A stretch of DNA of 64,000 nt from Leisingera sp. NJS204 (GTDB taxonomy: Bacteria; Pseudomonadota; Alphaproteobacteria; Rhodobacterales; Rhodobacteraceae). The stretch is taken from positions 391,501 through 455,500 of the forward strand of contig NZ_CP035417.1 of NCBI RefSeq assembly GCF_004123675.1, given 5' to 3'. The notes under the pieces are model-generated. The model did not search any database and had not been told where the DNA came from. It saw only the letters and a program-made list of their open reading frames with translations. The position numbers were made by a program, and so were the translations under genes. Positions 46,960 through 57,135 of this stretch are shown here, one piece after another (position 1 is the stretch's first letter; every line of letters starts with the position of its first letter).

Positions 46960-49158
46960 TCACGAAAATTTCTTCTGCGATTTCCCCCGGTACGCCCTTG
47001 TCCCAGCCTTGCCCGCGGTTGAACGCCCACGCGACTTGACCGCCGCTTCGGATGCCGCCTCCACCGCCGATTGCCGGGCCAGCGGGTCGTCGGAGATCGC
47101 CAGATCCACTGCCTCCAGCCGTTTCACTTCGTCGCGCAGGCGGGCGGCTTCTTCGAACTCCAGGTTCTCGGCGGCCTTGCGCATCTGGTCGCGCAAGCCG
47201 TTCAGATGCGCCTCCAGATTGGCGCCGTGCATCGGCTTGTCGATCTGGGCGGTGACGCGGCTCATGTCGGTGTCGCCGGCATAAAGCCCGGCCAGCACGT
47301 CCTCGACGTTTTTCTTGACGGTCTCAGGCGTGATACCGTGCTCGGTGTTATAGGCGATCTGCTTGTCGCGGCGGCGGTCGGTTTCGCCCAGGGCGCGCTC
47401 CATCGAGCCGGTGATGCGGTCGGCGTACATGATGACGCGGCCGTCGGCGTTGCGGGCGGCGCGGCCGATGGTCTGGATCAGCGAGGTTTCAGACCGCAGA
47501 AAGCCCTCCTTGTCGGCGTCCAGAATGGCGACCAGCCCGCATTCGGGAATATCAAGCCCCTCGCGCAGCAGGTTGATGCCGATCAGCACGTCAAAGGCGC
47601 CAAGGCGCAAATCACGCAGGATTTCAATGCGTTCCAGCGTGTCGATGTCGGAATGCATGTAGCGGACCTTGATCCCCTGTTCGTGCAGGTATTCGGTCAG
47701 ATCCTCGGCCATGCGTTTGGTCAGCGTGGTCACAAGCGTGCGGAACCCGTCAGCAGTGACGCGGCGCACCTCGTCCAGCAGATCGTCCACCTGCATGTCG
47801 ACGGGGCGGATTTCAACCTGCGGATCCAGCAGGCCGGTGGGGCGGATCACCTGTTCGGCAAAGACACCGCTGGACTGTTCCAGCTCCCATTTCGACGGGG
47901 TGGCAGAGACAAACACCGATTGCGGGCGCATGGCGTCCCATTCCTCAAACTTCAGCGGGCGGTTGTCCATGCACGACGGCAGGCGGAAGCCGTGTTCGGC
48001 CAATGTCATCTTGCGCCGGTGGTCGCCCTTGTACATGCCGCCGATCTGCGGCACCGAGACATGGCTTTCGTCGGCAAAGACGATGGCGTTGTCGGGGATG
48101 AATTCAAATAGGGTGGGGGGCGGCTCACCCGGTGCGCGGCCGGTCAGATAGCGGGAGTAGTTCTCGATCCCGTTGCAGTGGCCTGTCGCCTCGAGCATTT
48201 CGATATCAAAGTTGCAGCGCTGTTCCAGCCGCTGGGCCTCCAGCAGCTTGCCCTCGCCGAGCAGGTTTTCCAGCCGCATCTTCAGCTCATTCTTGATCGA
48301 GATCACGGCCTGGTTCAGCGTCGGTTTCGGCGTCACGTAGTGGGAGTTCGCATAGATGCGGATCTGGTCGAAGCTGCCGGTCTTTTCGCCGGTCAGCGGG
48401 TCGAATTCGGTGATCGCTTCCAGCTCCTCGCCGAAGAAAGAGAGCTTCCAGGCGCGGTCTTCGAGGTGGGCCGGGAAGATTTCCAGCGTGTCGCCGCGCA
48501 CCCGGAATGAGCCGCGCTGGAAGGCCTGGTCGTTGCGCTTGTACTGCTGGGCGACCAGATCGGCCATGATCTGGCGCTGGTCGTAGATTTCGCCCGCTTT
48601 CAGGTCCTGGGTCATCGCCGAGTAGGTCTCAACCGAGCCGATGCCGTAGATGCAGGAGACAGACGCGATGATGATCACGTCATCGCGTTCCAACAGGGCG
48701 CGGGTGGCGGAGTGGCGCATCCGGTCGATCTGCTCGTTAATCTGGCTTTCCTTCTCGATGTAGGTATCCGAGCGGGGAACATAGGCTTCGGGCTGGTAGT
48801 AGTCATAGAAGGAGACGAAGTATTCGACCGAGTTTTCCGGGAAAAAGCCCTTGAATTCGCCATACAATTGCGCGGCGAGGGTTTTGTTCGGGGCGAGGAT
48901 GATGGCGGGACGCTGGGTCTCCTCGATCACCTTGGCCATGGTGAAGGTCTTGCCGGTGCCGGTGGCGCCCAGCAGCACCTGGTTGCGCTCGCCGTCCAGC
49001 ACGCCCTCGGACAGTTCGCGGATCGCAGTGGGCTGGTCGCCGGCGGGCTGAAACGGGGTATGCATCACAAACCGCTTGCCGCCTTCCAGCTTGGGCCGCT
49101 GCTGCGGCGCGCGCTGGGTCATCATCGGCATGGTCTTATCGGAATGGGCATAGGGCAT
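46960..49158 (-). CDS. uvrB: UvrABC system protein B
   Basis: Damage-verification helicase of nucleotide excision repair. The 732-residue protein has Walker [20 protein letters not shown], the beta-hairpin region ([17 protein letters not shown]), DEAD-type box [15 protein letters not shown], motif [13 protein letters not shown], and the C-terminal UvrC-binding helix pair ([20 protein letters not shown]). It ends with a basic tail. The start at ATG 49158 (MPYAHSDK) was chosen; the frame extends to 49353 without good ribosome-binding signals. Confidence 0.97.
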   Translation of the reverse strand: MPYAHSDKTMPMMTQRAPQQRPKLEGGKRFVMHTPFQPAGDQPTAIRELSEGVLDGERNQVLLGATGTGKTFTMAKVIEETQRPAIILAPNKTLAAQLYGEFKGFFPENSVEYFVSFYDYYQPEAYVPRSDTYIEKESQINEQIDRMRHSATRALLERDDVIIIASVSCIYGIGSVETYSAMTQDLKAGEIYDQRQIMADLVAQQYKRNDQAFQRGSFRVRGDTLEIFPAHLEDRAWKLSFFGEELEAITEFDPLTGEKTGSFDQIRIYANSHYVTPKPTLNQAVISIKNELKMRLENLLGEGKLLEAQRLEQRCNFDIEMLEATGHCNGIENYSRYLTGRAPGEPPPTLFEFIPDNAIVFADESHVSVPQIGGMYKGDHRRKMTLAEHGFRLPSCMDNRPLKFEEWDAMRPQSVFVSATPSKWELEQSSGVFAEQVIRPTGLLDPQVEIRPVDMQVDDLLDEVRRVTADGFRTLVTTLTKRMAEDLTEYLHEQGIKVRYMHSDIDTLERIEILRDLRLGAFDVLIGINLLREGLDIPECGLVAILDADKEGFLRSETSLIQTIGRAARNADGRVIMYADRITGSMERALGETDRRRDKQIAYNTEHGITPETVKKNVEDVLAGLYAGDTDMSRVTAQIDKPMHGANLEAHLNGLRDQMRKAAENLEFEEAARLRDEVKRLEAVDLAISDDPLARQSAVEAASEAAVKSRGRSTAGKAGTRAYRGKSQKKFS

Positions 49159-49191
49159 CAGGCGACTCCGTTGGCGGCTGGCGCTGATTTT

Positions 49192-49206
49192 GGTCTGTTT
49201 TTGTTC
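49192..49206. promoter_or_regulatory. Candidate LexA box of uvrB
   Basis: GGTC-TGTTTTT-GTTC has one mismatch to the alphaproteobacterial LexA pattern GTTC-N7-GTTC and lies 34-48 bases before the uvrB start. SOS control of uvrB is usual. Judged by eye only. Confidence 0.45.
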
Positions 49207-49255
49207 CGGTGCAAGGGGGCAGGGCGGGGTTTCGCCGGAATGCAGCCTGTTTTTG

Positions 49256-49696
49256 TCAGCTGCGCGCAGGACGATGGAATTTGCCAAGCAGTTCCGCCAG
49301 CCGCCGTGCTTCGCCCGGGCTGAAACGGCTGCCGACGGCCTGCTGCATGGCATCGGCGTAAACCGCCCAGATGCGGGCGCGCATGGCGGCGCCGTCCGGC
49401 GTGATCACCAGTGTCTGGCCGCGCCCGTCGCCGTTGCAGGTCTGGCGTTCCAGCAGGCCCGCCTTGGCCAGCCGCTCCGCCAGGCGCGAGACGCCGTATT
49501 GCGGCAGCAGCAGTTTTTCCTGCAGCTCAAAAGGGCGCAGACCGGTGCCGCCGGCGCACTCAAGCTCCCACAGCAGATCGTACCAGTCCAGGCCCGGCAG
49601 GCCCGCCTGTTTCAATGCGGCCTCCACTGTGGCGAGGATGGATTTATGGGCGCGGGCCAGCGGCAGCCAGATGCGGAACGGGTCAGGTGTTTCCAT
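49256..49696 (-). CDS. MarR-family transcriptional regulator
   Basis: A 146-residue winged-helix regulator ([60 protein letters not shown] for the wing). It is divergent from a glutathione S-transferase gene, and the two palindromes between them are probably its operators. The inducer is unknown. Confidence 0.92.
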   Translation of the reverse strand: METPDPFRIWLPLARAHKSILATVEAALKQAGLPGLDWYDLLWELECAGGTGLRPFELQEKLLLPQYGVSRLAERLAKAGLLERQTCNGDGRGQTLVITPDGAAMRARIWAVYADAMQQAVGSRFSPGEARRLAELLGKFHRPARS

Positions 49697-49708
49697 ACGG
49701 GAAATTTA

Positions 49709-49722
49709 AATGCATGTGCATT
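49709..49722. promoter_or_regulatory. Palindromic operator near the MarR-type gene
   Basis: AATGCA-TG-TGCATT, 13 bases upstream of the regulator start. Fits a MarR dimer site and suggests autoregulation. Confidence 0.65.
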
Positions 49723-49755
49723 GATATGCAAGAGCGGACCACCCATCTGATGTGC

Positions 49756-49767
49756 ATGCAATTGCAT
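49756..49767. promoter_or_regulatory. Palindromic operator near the GST gene
   Basis: Perfect palindrome ATGCAATTGCAT, 16 bases before the GST start codon and sharing the ATGCA half-site with the site at 49709-49722. Confidence 0.65.
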
Positions 49768-49782
49768 TTAAGTGAGGATCCC

Positions 49783-50469
49783 ATGACTGACTTGCATCTG
49801 ATCAGCCACCATCTGTGCCCCTATGTGCAACGCGCAGTGATTGTGCTGCGTGAAAAAGCCATCCCGCACCGGCGCACCTATATCGATCTGGCGGACAAGC
49901 CCGAATGGTTCCGATCGCTGTCGCCGCTGGGCCGGGTGCCGGTGCTGGAAACCGGCGGGCGGGTGTTGTTTGAAAGCCAGGTGATTGCCGAATACCTGGA
50001 TGAAGCCACGCCCGGCAGCCTGCATCCCGCCGATCCGCTGGAGCGGGCGCGGCACCGGGCCTGGATCGCATTCGGCTCCGAGACGCTGGCGGCCATCGGC
50101 AAACTGTACAGTGCCGCGGATGAGGCGGCATTTGCCGCGGCTGCCAGAGATCTGCGCATCCGGCTTGCGCGGATTGCGCCGGAGGTGGAGGGGCCTTTCT
50201 TTGCCGGAGAAACATTCCGCCTGGTGGATGGCGTCTGGGGTACCATCTTCCGGTATTTTGAGACATTTGAGGCCATTGGGGATTTCGGACTGATGCCGGA
50301 GGCCGCGCATATGGCAGCGTGGCGGGCTGCTGTCATGGCGCGGCCCTCGGTGCAAGAGGCGCCGCCGCAGGGGTATCCGGCCCGGCTGATGGAATTCCTG
50401 TGCGCGCGGCAATCCCATCTGGGCGGGCTGGCGTGGGCGGCCTGTGGCACGGCAGCAAACCCCGGCTAA
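49783..50469 (+). CDS. Glutathione S-transferase family protein
   Basis: A 228-residue GST. The thioredoxin-like N-terminal domain has HHLCPYVQRAVIVLREKA, the cis-Pro motif GRVPVLETGG and ESQVIAEYLDEATPG, and the helical C-terminal domain follows. The Cys-Pro at positions 12-13 suggests an omega- or beta-like catalytic Cys rather than Tyr/Ser. The ATG at 49783 (MTDLHLISHH) follows GAGG. It is probably the target of the divergent MarR-type regulator. Confidence 0.93.
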   Translation: MTDLHLISHHLCPYVQRAVIVLREKAIPHRRTYIDLADKPEWFRSLSPLGRVPVLETGGRVLFESQVIAEYLDEATPGSLHPADPLERARHRAWIAFGSETLAAIGKLYSAADEAAFAAAARDLRIRLARIAPEVEGPFFAGETFRLVDGVWGTIFRYFETFEAIGDFGLMPEAAHMAAWRAAVMARPSVQEAPPQGYPARLMEFLCARQSHLGGLAWAACGTAANPG

Positions 50470-50551
50470 TCCTGTGCAAATGGCACCTTGCCGCAGCGCC
50501 GTATCCGGCGCATAAAAGCGCTGGACGAAGACTCGAAGCGGGAGACAGCCC

Positions 50552-50863
50552 ATGCAAGCGCGGATTTACCGGCCGGCACGCAATGCCATGACCTCGGGCA
50601 TGGCCAAGACGCGGAAATGGGTGCTGGAATATGCGCCTGCCTCGGCCCGTGAAGTGGATCCGCTGATGGGCTGGACCTCCTCCGGCGACACCCAGAGCCA
50701 GGTCAAATTGCGGTTCGAGAGCAAGGAGGCGGCACTGGAATATGCCAAGGACCACGGCATCGAAGTGCAGGTGGCCGAGCCCAAGGAACGCAAGCCCAAC
50801 ATCCGCCCGGGCGGCTATGGCGACAACTTCGCCACCAACCGCCGCAGGCCCTGGACACACTGA
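50552..50863 (+). CDS. NDUFS4-like complex I accessory subunit
   Basis: A 103-residue protein of the ETC complex I conserved-region family ([40 protein letters not shown] and a C-terminal [15 protein letters not shown]). It is homologous to mitochondrial NDUFS4, an accessory subunit of NADH dehydrogenase at the N-module interface; alphaproteobacteria carry it outside the nuo operon. GGGAGA precedes the ATG. A Tn7-like transposon begins about six bases after its stop codon, so its native 3' region has been replaced; the terminator at 50931-50953 may serve it. Confidence 0.92.
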   Translation: MQARIYRPARNAMTSGMAKTRKWVLEYAPASAREVDPLMGWTSSGDTQSQVKLRFESKEAALEYAKDHGIEVQVAEPKERKPNIRPGGYGDNFATNRRRPWTH

Positions 50864-50869
50864 AGATGT

Positions 50870-50917
50870 TGTAAATCTTCCACGAGTTCCCACCGTTTCG
50901 GCACGAGTTCTCACCAG
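50870..50917. repeat. Transposon left end with two transposase-binding repeats
   Basis: Tip TGTAAATCTT, then repeat L1 CACGAGTTCCCACCG (50881-50895) and L2 GCACGAGTTCTCACCAG (50901-50917). Confidence 0.8.
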
Positions 50918-50930
50918 GATCTACATATAG

Positions 50931-50953
50931 GGCGCCCAGCGGGCGCCTTTTTT
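50931..50953 (+). terminator. Rho-independent terminator inside the transposon left end
   Basis: 7-bp stem GGCGCCC / GGGCGCC with AGC loop and a run of six T. It lies just inside the left end and would stop transcription entering from the NDUFS4-like gene. Confidence 0.85.
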
Positions 50954-51461
50954 ATATCTGGGTTGGAGTATTGTTGCGGAGGCCGAATGCATTGCGGAAA
51001 CAGAGAACAGGCTCCTTCGTTTTTCTGTGCATGCATATTCGGGGGCTGGGTAACTTCATGCCTGGCGATTGGGGCAGCAGCCGCTTTCTGCAGCAGTGAA
51101 AAGATAGAGTTTTGCATCAACCTGCTCAAAGGCGGCAGTCAGTCCAATTTTGCCGTTGAGTTGAAATGCTTGGCGCCGATCGTTGCATGTGCGGGCTTTT
51201 CCAAGCCTTCCGGCAAAAGCGGACCTTCAGCCGGGCACGAGCACTTCTTCTGATATCGCCAGTTGGAGCAGGGTCAGCAAGGCGCAGGAAGCTGCCGCTG
51301 CAAAGTTGCGAACCGTCTTCGCCCTTCAGAACCTGGTCGGTCCAGACCTGCCGTTCGATAGTCTCGGGCAGCTTCCTGGAAGCGGCCATTGGTGCTTGCC
51401 GCAGCAAGACCTGTACGACATTGTCCGCGGCAATCATTGCAATGGAGCCCGGCGCCTCACC
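50954..51461. other. Non-coding left part of the transposon
   Basis: About 500 bases. A 96-codon frame at 50963-51253 encodes a Cys-rich peptide without recognisable domain or ribosome-binding site, and no other gene is convincing. This stretch may contain the promoter of the DUF6880 gene. Confidence 0.4.
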
Positions 51462-52898
51462 ATGTCCAAGAAAACCCTGAACCAAGCCAACCTTGAAAAG
51501 CTGGGCGCGGAGAAGCTCGCCGCACTGGTCATGGATCTTGTCCAGGGAAGCGCCGCTTTGCAGCGCCGCGCGAGGATGGAGCTCAGCGCCGCCCAGGGTC
51601 CCAGGGAAGTGGCTGCCGATCTCCGCAAACGCTTCGCCTCTCTGCGCCGCGCGACCAGCTTCGTCGATTGGCGCAAGCAAAGGGCGCTGGTCAAGGATCT
51701 GGAGGGGCTCTTGGCAATGATCGAAAACACCATCGCCCCGCATGACCCGAACGAAGCGTTCGAACTGCTCTGGTCTTTCCTGCACCTGGCCCCCTCGGTC
51801 CACGAGCGCACGGATGACAGTAACGGCGCGATTGGCGGCGTCATGAGTGAGGCGGTGGACCTGATCGCGAAACTATCGCCCACTGTTTCCCAGGACCGCA
51901 CCACCCTGGCGGAACGCGTTCTCGACGCTGTCGCAGATGCGGGCTACGGCGAGTTCGACGGGATTATCCCCGCGACGGCGGAGGCGCTGGGGCAGGAGGG
52001 GCTCGAGCATCTCAAGCAGATCACGCAAGTATGGGCGGACGCTCCGCCGACAGAGCAGGAACTCGAGCAATACCGGGGCTACGGCCTCATGTCTTCTGCC
52101 GAAGACAGCGTGCGGCGCAACAAGCAGGTGACGCGGTCGATCATCCTTGCAGATGTGGCGGACGCCCAGGGGGATGTCGATGCCTACATGGCACGCTATT
52201 CCGAAGAACAGCTGACCTATGGCACCATCGCCCCCGACGTCGCGCGCAGATTGCTGGATGCGGGGCGCGTTGACGAGGCGTTCGACATCGTCACCCGTGC
52301 CCGCACCGCCGAGGACGGCAAGTCTATCCGGATGTTCCGTTACGATCTCGACGCGGTCTATGAAGAATGCCTCGAAAAACAGGGCAAGACGGAGGAGTTG
52401 ATGGCGCATCTGCGGAGGACCTTCGAGCAGACCCTCAGCGCGCCCTGCCTTCGAAAGTACCTGAAATTGCTTCCCGATTTCGACGACATCGAGGCAGAAG
52501 AGGCTGCCCTGGACTTTGCCGAGGCCTATCCGCATCTGGGTGCGGCGATCAGTTTTCTGGTGAATTGGCCATCTTTCGGCCGCGCGGCGCGGATCGTGGT
52601 GGCGCGGGCCGAGGAACTGAACGGAGATTCCTATCACACCCTCACGAGCGCGGCAGACGCTCTCGAGGCCGAGCATCCGCTCGCCGCCACACTGATGCGC
52701 CGTGCTATGGTGTTGGACACGCTGACCGGCGGAAAATCCACGCGCTACCGCCACGCGGCGCGCCATCTGGCCGAATGCCGGTCCTGCGATGCCATCATAA
52801 CAGATTATGGTGACCACCCCTCCCACCCGCAGTTCCTCGAGATGCTCAGGAAGGAACACGGTCGAAAACATGGGTTTTGGCGCTTGGTCAATTCGTGA
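51462..52898 (+). CDS. DUF6880 family protein (transposon cargo)
   Basis: A 478-residue soluble protein, largely helical, starting MSKKTLNQANLEKLGAEKLA. The N-terminal 120 residues match the DUF6880 pattern (ALVMDLVQGSAALQRRARME, DLEGLLAMIENTIAPHDPN, AFELLWSFLHLAPSVHERTD); the remainder reads as helical repeats of TPR/HEAT type (DARGDVDAYMARYSEEQL-like segments). The function of DUF6880 is unknown, and it is often found in accessory regions. The frame extends 5' to 51183, but MSKKTLNQ is the start that fits relatives. It is cargo of the Tn7-like transposon and may act with the next gene. Confidence 0.78.
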   Translation: MSKKTLNQANLEKLGAEKLAALVMDLVQGSAALQRRARMELSAAQGPREVAADLRKRFASLRRATSFVDWRKQRALVKDLEGLLAMIENTIAPHDPNEAFELLWSFLHLAPSVHERTDDSNGAIGGVMSEAVDLIAKLSPTVSQDRTTLAERVLDAVADAGYGEFDGIIPATAEALGQEGLEHLKQITQVWADAPPTEQELEQYRGYGLMSSAEDSVRRNKQVTRSIILADVADAQGDVDAYMARYSEEQLTYGTIAPDVARRLLDAGRVDEAFDIVTRARTAEDGKSIRMFRYDLDAVYEECLEKQGKTEELMAHLRRTFEQTLSAPCLRKYLKLLPDFDDIEAEEAALDFAEAYPHLGAAISFLVNWPSFGRAARIVVARAEELNGDSYHTLTSAADALEAEHPLAATLMRRAMVLDTLTGGKSTRYRHAARHLAECRSCDAIITDYGDHPSHPQFLEMLRKEHGRKHGFWRLVNS

Positions 52899-53135
52899 AT
52901 CCGGCCCAAAGCGGCCGCTCGTTCAAACTCCCATCGCCGCAGCGCTGCTAAGCGCGGAGCAGACGTTGAAACACGGGTAACGTTCGTGGGCATCCGATGT
53001 GATCCTTGCAAGCTGGTGCTTGTTCATTGACCGAACCGCTCAGTCGAACTTCAAAATCCGTTGTGGCTTCCCAGCATACCTGTCAGAGTTGATTAATATC
53101 CTTGAACACACCAAATTGTACGAGACAAGATCGCA

Positions 53136-56100
53136 GTGAAATTTTTTAGATGGCTTCGCGGCGTGTCCTTTAAGCGCCTGTTTGGAATGGATGGCTCAAC
53201 AGAGGCGCGGGCAAAGTTTGTTGACCTTGCGCCTACTAGCAAAGCCGACGAAGATGGCATTTACGCAGAGGCGCTTGAATTCGCTACCACCAACCCCGAT
53301 GTTTCGAATATCGCTCTGACAGGCCCGTACGGTTCAGGGAAAAGTAGTGTAATCAAGTCCTTCCTTCGTACTTATAGGGGAAACGCACTCCAAATCTCGC
53401 TGGCGGCATTCCTCCCTGAAGCGGATGGAATGGGTGGGTCAAATGGCAAGACAAACAAGCAAGAAATCGAAAGGAGCATTCTCCAACAAATGCTGTATGG
53501 CGCTAGCGCCAACAATCTTCCTCTTTCCAGATTCAAAAGAATTCAATCGCCAAAATGGTGGGCCGGAGGCGTCTCATTGTTGATCGTCCTTGGCGGCATC
53601 GCACTTTGGTATCTCTTCCAGAACAGAGAGGACATAATTTCAGGTGAATTTTTCACCCCGTTTGACCGCTCAAATTGGTTCAACCTGGGAGTGTTCGCGT
53701 TCGGGTTCGTGTTTCTGTGGCGTTCCTTGCACCACATTTATCTTAAAAGCTTTGGCATGTCGCTCAAGGGTGTTTCCCTCAAGGACGTCGAGATCGCACC
53801 AGAATCGGCTGAGGAAGAGTCGATCCTGAATAGGCATTTAGACGAAATCATCTATTTTTTTCAGTCCACGTCATATGACCTTGTGGTTGTCGAAGACTTA
53901 GATCGGTTTGAAAATCCCGATATCTTTGTGACATTGCGCGAGATCAACGGCCTAATAAATGCCAATGCCGGTGTGAAGCAACAAGTTCGCTTCCTTTACG
54001 CACTTCGCGACGACATGTTTGCCAATACAGATCGGACAAAGTTCTTTGAGTTCATTGTTCCAATCGTACCCATTATCAACCATTCGAACTCTATCGACAA
54101 AGTTCTGGAACAGGGGCAGCGGCTGTCTCTTGACGAGCGGCTTAACGCTCAGTTCTTGAGGGACGTTTCCCGGTATCTCAATGACCTTCGGCTAATCCGA
54201 AATATCTTTAATGAATACGCAATTTACGTTGCGAATCTTGAGGCCGATGAAGAGGAAGTTCTGAACCCCAACAAGCTTCTTGCAGTTCTGATTTACAAGA
54301 ATGTTTTGCCACGGGATTTTGAAGAGCTACACCAGCAGAAGGGTGTTCTCTCAGCATTACTTGCGCGATACGATGACTTCATTGCAAAAGTTGAGGCTGA
54401 CTATAAATCTCAAATTGGCGATGTTGAGACCGAAATTACGTTGGCTAAAAAGCAACTTCCAAAAGATGTGACAGAGCTTCGTAAAATCTATGCGATGGCT
54501 CTTATTGAGTTGTTGCCTGCGGGGCACGGGTACATTCGATTGGGAAATACGAATATCACCTTTGACAAAATCTCCGAGCATACAGATTTTGAAAGAATCC
54601 TTTCGGAGAATCCGATACTAAGTGCTCAACACCCAAATGGGGGGTGGTCACGCACCCAAAACCCTGGCGTGGACAGAACGGTTGACACAAACAGGAGTTT
54701 CCAAGAGCGGCTGGGAGACATCGAACGAAAGTCCGTCAAACAAATCGCGCAGTCGGGGCAAAAAGTTCGTGAGTTGAAGTCAAAGGTGACGAACCTACGG
54801 CTTCAAAAATTCAACGAGATAATTCGTGCGAATGCTGATGCAGTCGATGACTGCTTCGAAAAACTGGGTGACAATCGGGAACTCATGAAGTTCTTGGTCT
54901 TCGAGGGTTTCCTCGACGACACCTACTATCAATACACGTCATTGTTCCACTCAGGACGCCTTTCACCCAACGACAACAAATTCCTAATACAAATCCGCAG
55001 CTTCAACACTCCTGATCCAGACTTTCCAATCGACAACCCGGCGGAGGTTGTGGCGGCAATGCGCGATGAGGATTTTGATCAGAGCTATGTGCTAAACCGG
55101 CGGTTGATGGACCACATTATGGAAGCCCCAATCACTCATAGTTCACGAATCGAAAAAGCAGTTCGATACATTTCTGAAAATTTCGACCAATGCGAACAGT
55201 TTTTCTCAAGCTACTACGAAAGGGGCACACAAGTTCCAGCGTTGGTGTCCACGTTGGTTTCCCAGTGGCCCGGTTTCGCCTCGTTAGCAGCAGAGAGTGC
55301 GCATAGTACCGCTCATGTCGCGAGGATAATCGCGTACGCGCCTCAGGAGGTGATTGCGAATCCTCCCTACGCAGAGGGCGATCTGTCGGCGTCGTTCTCG
55401 ATAGGTGCGGCAGAAATACTGGGTGAGGGGATCGAATTCGATCTGTCGAGGCTGAAACTACTACAAGTCCAGGTGGCAGAACTGTCTTCGGTTGATCAGT
55501 TCCCTGACGTGCTTGAGTTCTTGATCGACGAAGCCTTGTATCAGGTCTCCACGGAGAACATTCGATGTGTACTTGAACACACCCACGGCTCTGACATTGT
55601 TAGCTACCTTGAGACCAAGCACTATTCAACGGTTCTGCGCTCAGAGAACAAGGGGCTTATTCAGCGTGTTGAAGATGACTTCATCCGGTATGTCAGGCGT
55701 GTTTTGCTTCCGATGGAGAGCAATTCAAACGAGGAAGAGTTTGCTATTTTGGCAGCCCTCAATCACGAAGAGGTGGCCGCAGAATTTTTAGAAGAGTTCT
55801 GGTCAATGCAATCAACGTCCTTGCCAGTGCTTTCAGACGTTCCGCTCCATCTTCACGCGACCGCGCTGGCTCGAGATTTGATCAGCGCATCTTGGGAGAA
55901 CTGTTTGACGTTCTTATCTGGTGATAATTTTGACCCAGATATTTTGACCGCCTATCTAGCAAACCCTGATACGCAAAAATTTCTCACGAATGAGGCTATC
56001 CCAGAGGACAAAAGTGCGTACGATTTGCGTAGATTTATTATCGACAATGACAGTTTCGATAGTGGTACCTACAGGGCTTACGTTCGACGTCTTCCCAAGA

Positions 56101-56750
56101 AATTCAAAGATTTTCGAGCGGACCTCAATAAGGACAAACTGCGGATACTGATTGAAGAGGGCAAAGCGACGTTCTCGGGGGCAAACTTCAACCGGCTTGG
56201 AGAGTATCGTGACCTTCAAGTTTTGTTTGTTGCTCGTAATTTCCCTGCCTTTGCGAAGGAAGCTGACGGGATCGGCATAGATGACGAGTTTCGAATGGAC
56301 CTGTTGCAGGAAGACCTCTCAGAGGATCAAAAGCGTTCGGTGATTGCTGAGCTAAACCCGGCAGCGGTTTCGGAGGATGCGGCGCGTGCGGCGTCTCTAG
56401 GTACGATACTAACAGCGTTACCCAGCGATATTGAAGGGCTTGGCTTTGATCTCATAAAGGCGATTGCTATCCATTCTCATCCAGTGACTGAACAAATTTC
56501 TCTACTGAATAAGTGCCACAAATCGTTGTCTGTCGAAGAGGTTCGAGAAGTCTTGCGCGCGCTTCCTGAACCATATTCTGACATCGCAATTTTCGGTAAG
56601 TCGCCAAGGATAAAGAACACACCGGTCAACCGTGCGTTTGCCGCGTGGTTGGAAGAAAAGAGGGTAATCTCGTCGTCGAAGACTACATACTTGGAGAGAG
56701 AGATCAAGGTAAACACGTTCAGGGGGCAACGTGTTGAAACGACTGGTTGA
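53136..56750 (+). CDS. Large KAP/YobI-type P-loop NTPase (transposon cargo, candidate defence gene)
   Basis: A 1204-residue protein. Walker A ALTGPYGSGKSSVIKSF is at residues 61-76 and Walker B LVVVEDLDRFENPDIF at 249-264, followed by FLYALRDDMFAN (sensor-like). Between them lie two membrane helices (about 141-161, WWAGGVSLLIVLGGIALWYL, and 181-199, WFNLGVFAFGFVFLWRSL). This insertion of two membrane segments between Walker A and B is the hallmark of KAP NTPases; the closest named group is YobI. The 900-residue C-terminal part is helical and unassigned, a likely sensor or effector. The start is GTG at 53136; ATG 53187 is an alternative. The gene is much AT-richer than the chromosome, consistent with transfer. 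A role in phage defence is inferred from family and context. Confidence 0.8.
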   Translation: MKFFRWLRGVSFKRLFGMDGSTEARAKFVDLAPTSKADEDGIYAEALEFATTNPDVSNIALTGPYGSGKSSVIKSFLRTYRGNALQISLAAFLPEADGMGGSNGKTNKQEIERSILQQMLYGASANNLPLSRFKRIQSPKWWAGGVSLLIVLGGIALWYLFQNREDIISGEFFTPFDRSNWFNLGVFAFGFVFLWRSLHHIYLKSFGMSLKGVSLKDVEIAPESAEEESILNRHLDEIIYFFQSTSYDLVVVEDLDRFENPDIFVTLREINGLINANAGVKQQVRFLYALRDDMFANTDRTKFFEFIVPIVPIINHSNSIDKVLEQGQRLSLDERLNAQFLRDVSRYLNDLRLIRNIFNEYAIYVANLEADEEEVLNPNKLLAVLIYKNVLPRDFEELHQQKGVLSALLARYDDFIAKVEADYKSQIGDVETEITLAKKQLPKDVTELRKIYAMALIELLPAGHGYIRLGNTNITFDKISEHTDFERILSENPILSAQHPNGGWSRTQNPGVDRTVDTNRSFQERLGDIERKSVKQIAQSGQKVRELKSKVTNLRLQKFNEIIRANADAVDDCFEKLGDNRELMKFLVFEGFLDDTYYQYTSLFHSGRLSPNDNKFLIQIRSFNTPDPDFPIDNPAEVVAAMRDEDFDQSYVLNRRLMDHIMEAPITHSSRIEKAVRYISENFDQCEQFFSSYYERGTQVPALVSTLVSQWPGFASLAAESAHSTAHVARIIAYAPQEVIANPPYAEGDLSASFSIGAAEILGEGIEFDLSRLKLLQVQVAELSSVDQFPDVLEFLIDEALYQVSTENIRCVLEHTHGSDIVSYLETKHYSTVLRSENKGLIQRVEDDFIRYVRRVLLPMESNSNEEEFAILAALNHEEVAAEFLEEFWSMQSTSLPVLSDVPLHLHATALARDLISASWENCLTFLSGDNFDPDILTAYLANPDTQKFLTNEAIPEDKSAYDLRRFIIDNDSFDSGTYRAYVRRLPKKFKDFRADLNKDKLRILIEEGKATFSGANFNRLGEYRDLQVLFVARNFPAFAKEADGIGIDDEFRMDLLQEDLSEDQKRSVIAELNPAAVSEDAARAASLGTILTALPSDIEGLGFDLIKAIAIHSHPVTEQISLLNKCHKSLSVEEVREVLRALPEPYSDIAIFGKSPRIKNTPVNRAFAAWLEEKRVISSSKTTYLEREIKVNTFRGQRVETTG

Positions 56751-57072
56751 AAAGAAATTTCATTGCAGTTTTGGTCAGATCTAAACAAAGCTAGTAGCCC
56801 CAGCTTTTGCGATCAAGAACGTTGTGCAATTCGCCGGGATCACGTCGAAAATACTAGTACATCGTTCACCCCTTGTCGGCTTGGATCTGTCAAAACTGTA
56901 GCCCAGGGTGGCAATCGGTAGTTTGTTAGCAAAGTGAATGTCCGCTCTTGAGACAACGTATGTGAATTATCTCGCTCGCAGCGAACTTCTGGTTTCCGCC
57001 CTACCTGCATGCGAACCAGCAGTGGATATGCGGCAGGCCGGAGGTCTGCTTCGGGGCTGCCTGGCGTCGTCT
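56751..57072. other. Gap between the NTPase gene and the IS3 element
   Basis: About 320 bases where the N-terminal half of tniA would be expected. No frame here resembles a TniA/TnsB N-terminal domain, so that half appears deleted rather than displaced. Confidence 0.55.
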
Positions 57073-57135
57073 TGGACGTGTCGCGGTTTGATGCCGCTCC
57101 TTTGATAGCATTTATTGCAGCAAAGGAGACGAACT

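Noticed and set aside
47071-48111. Plus-strand frame of 346 codons opposite uvrB
   Set aside because: Antisense shadow of uvrB.
50963-51253. 96-codon Cys-rich frame near the transposon left end
   Set aside because: No recognisable family and no good start signals; recorded only as part of the non-coding stretch.
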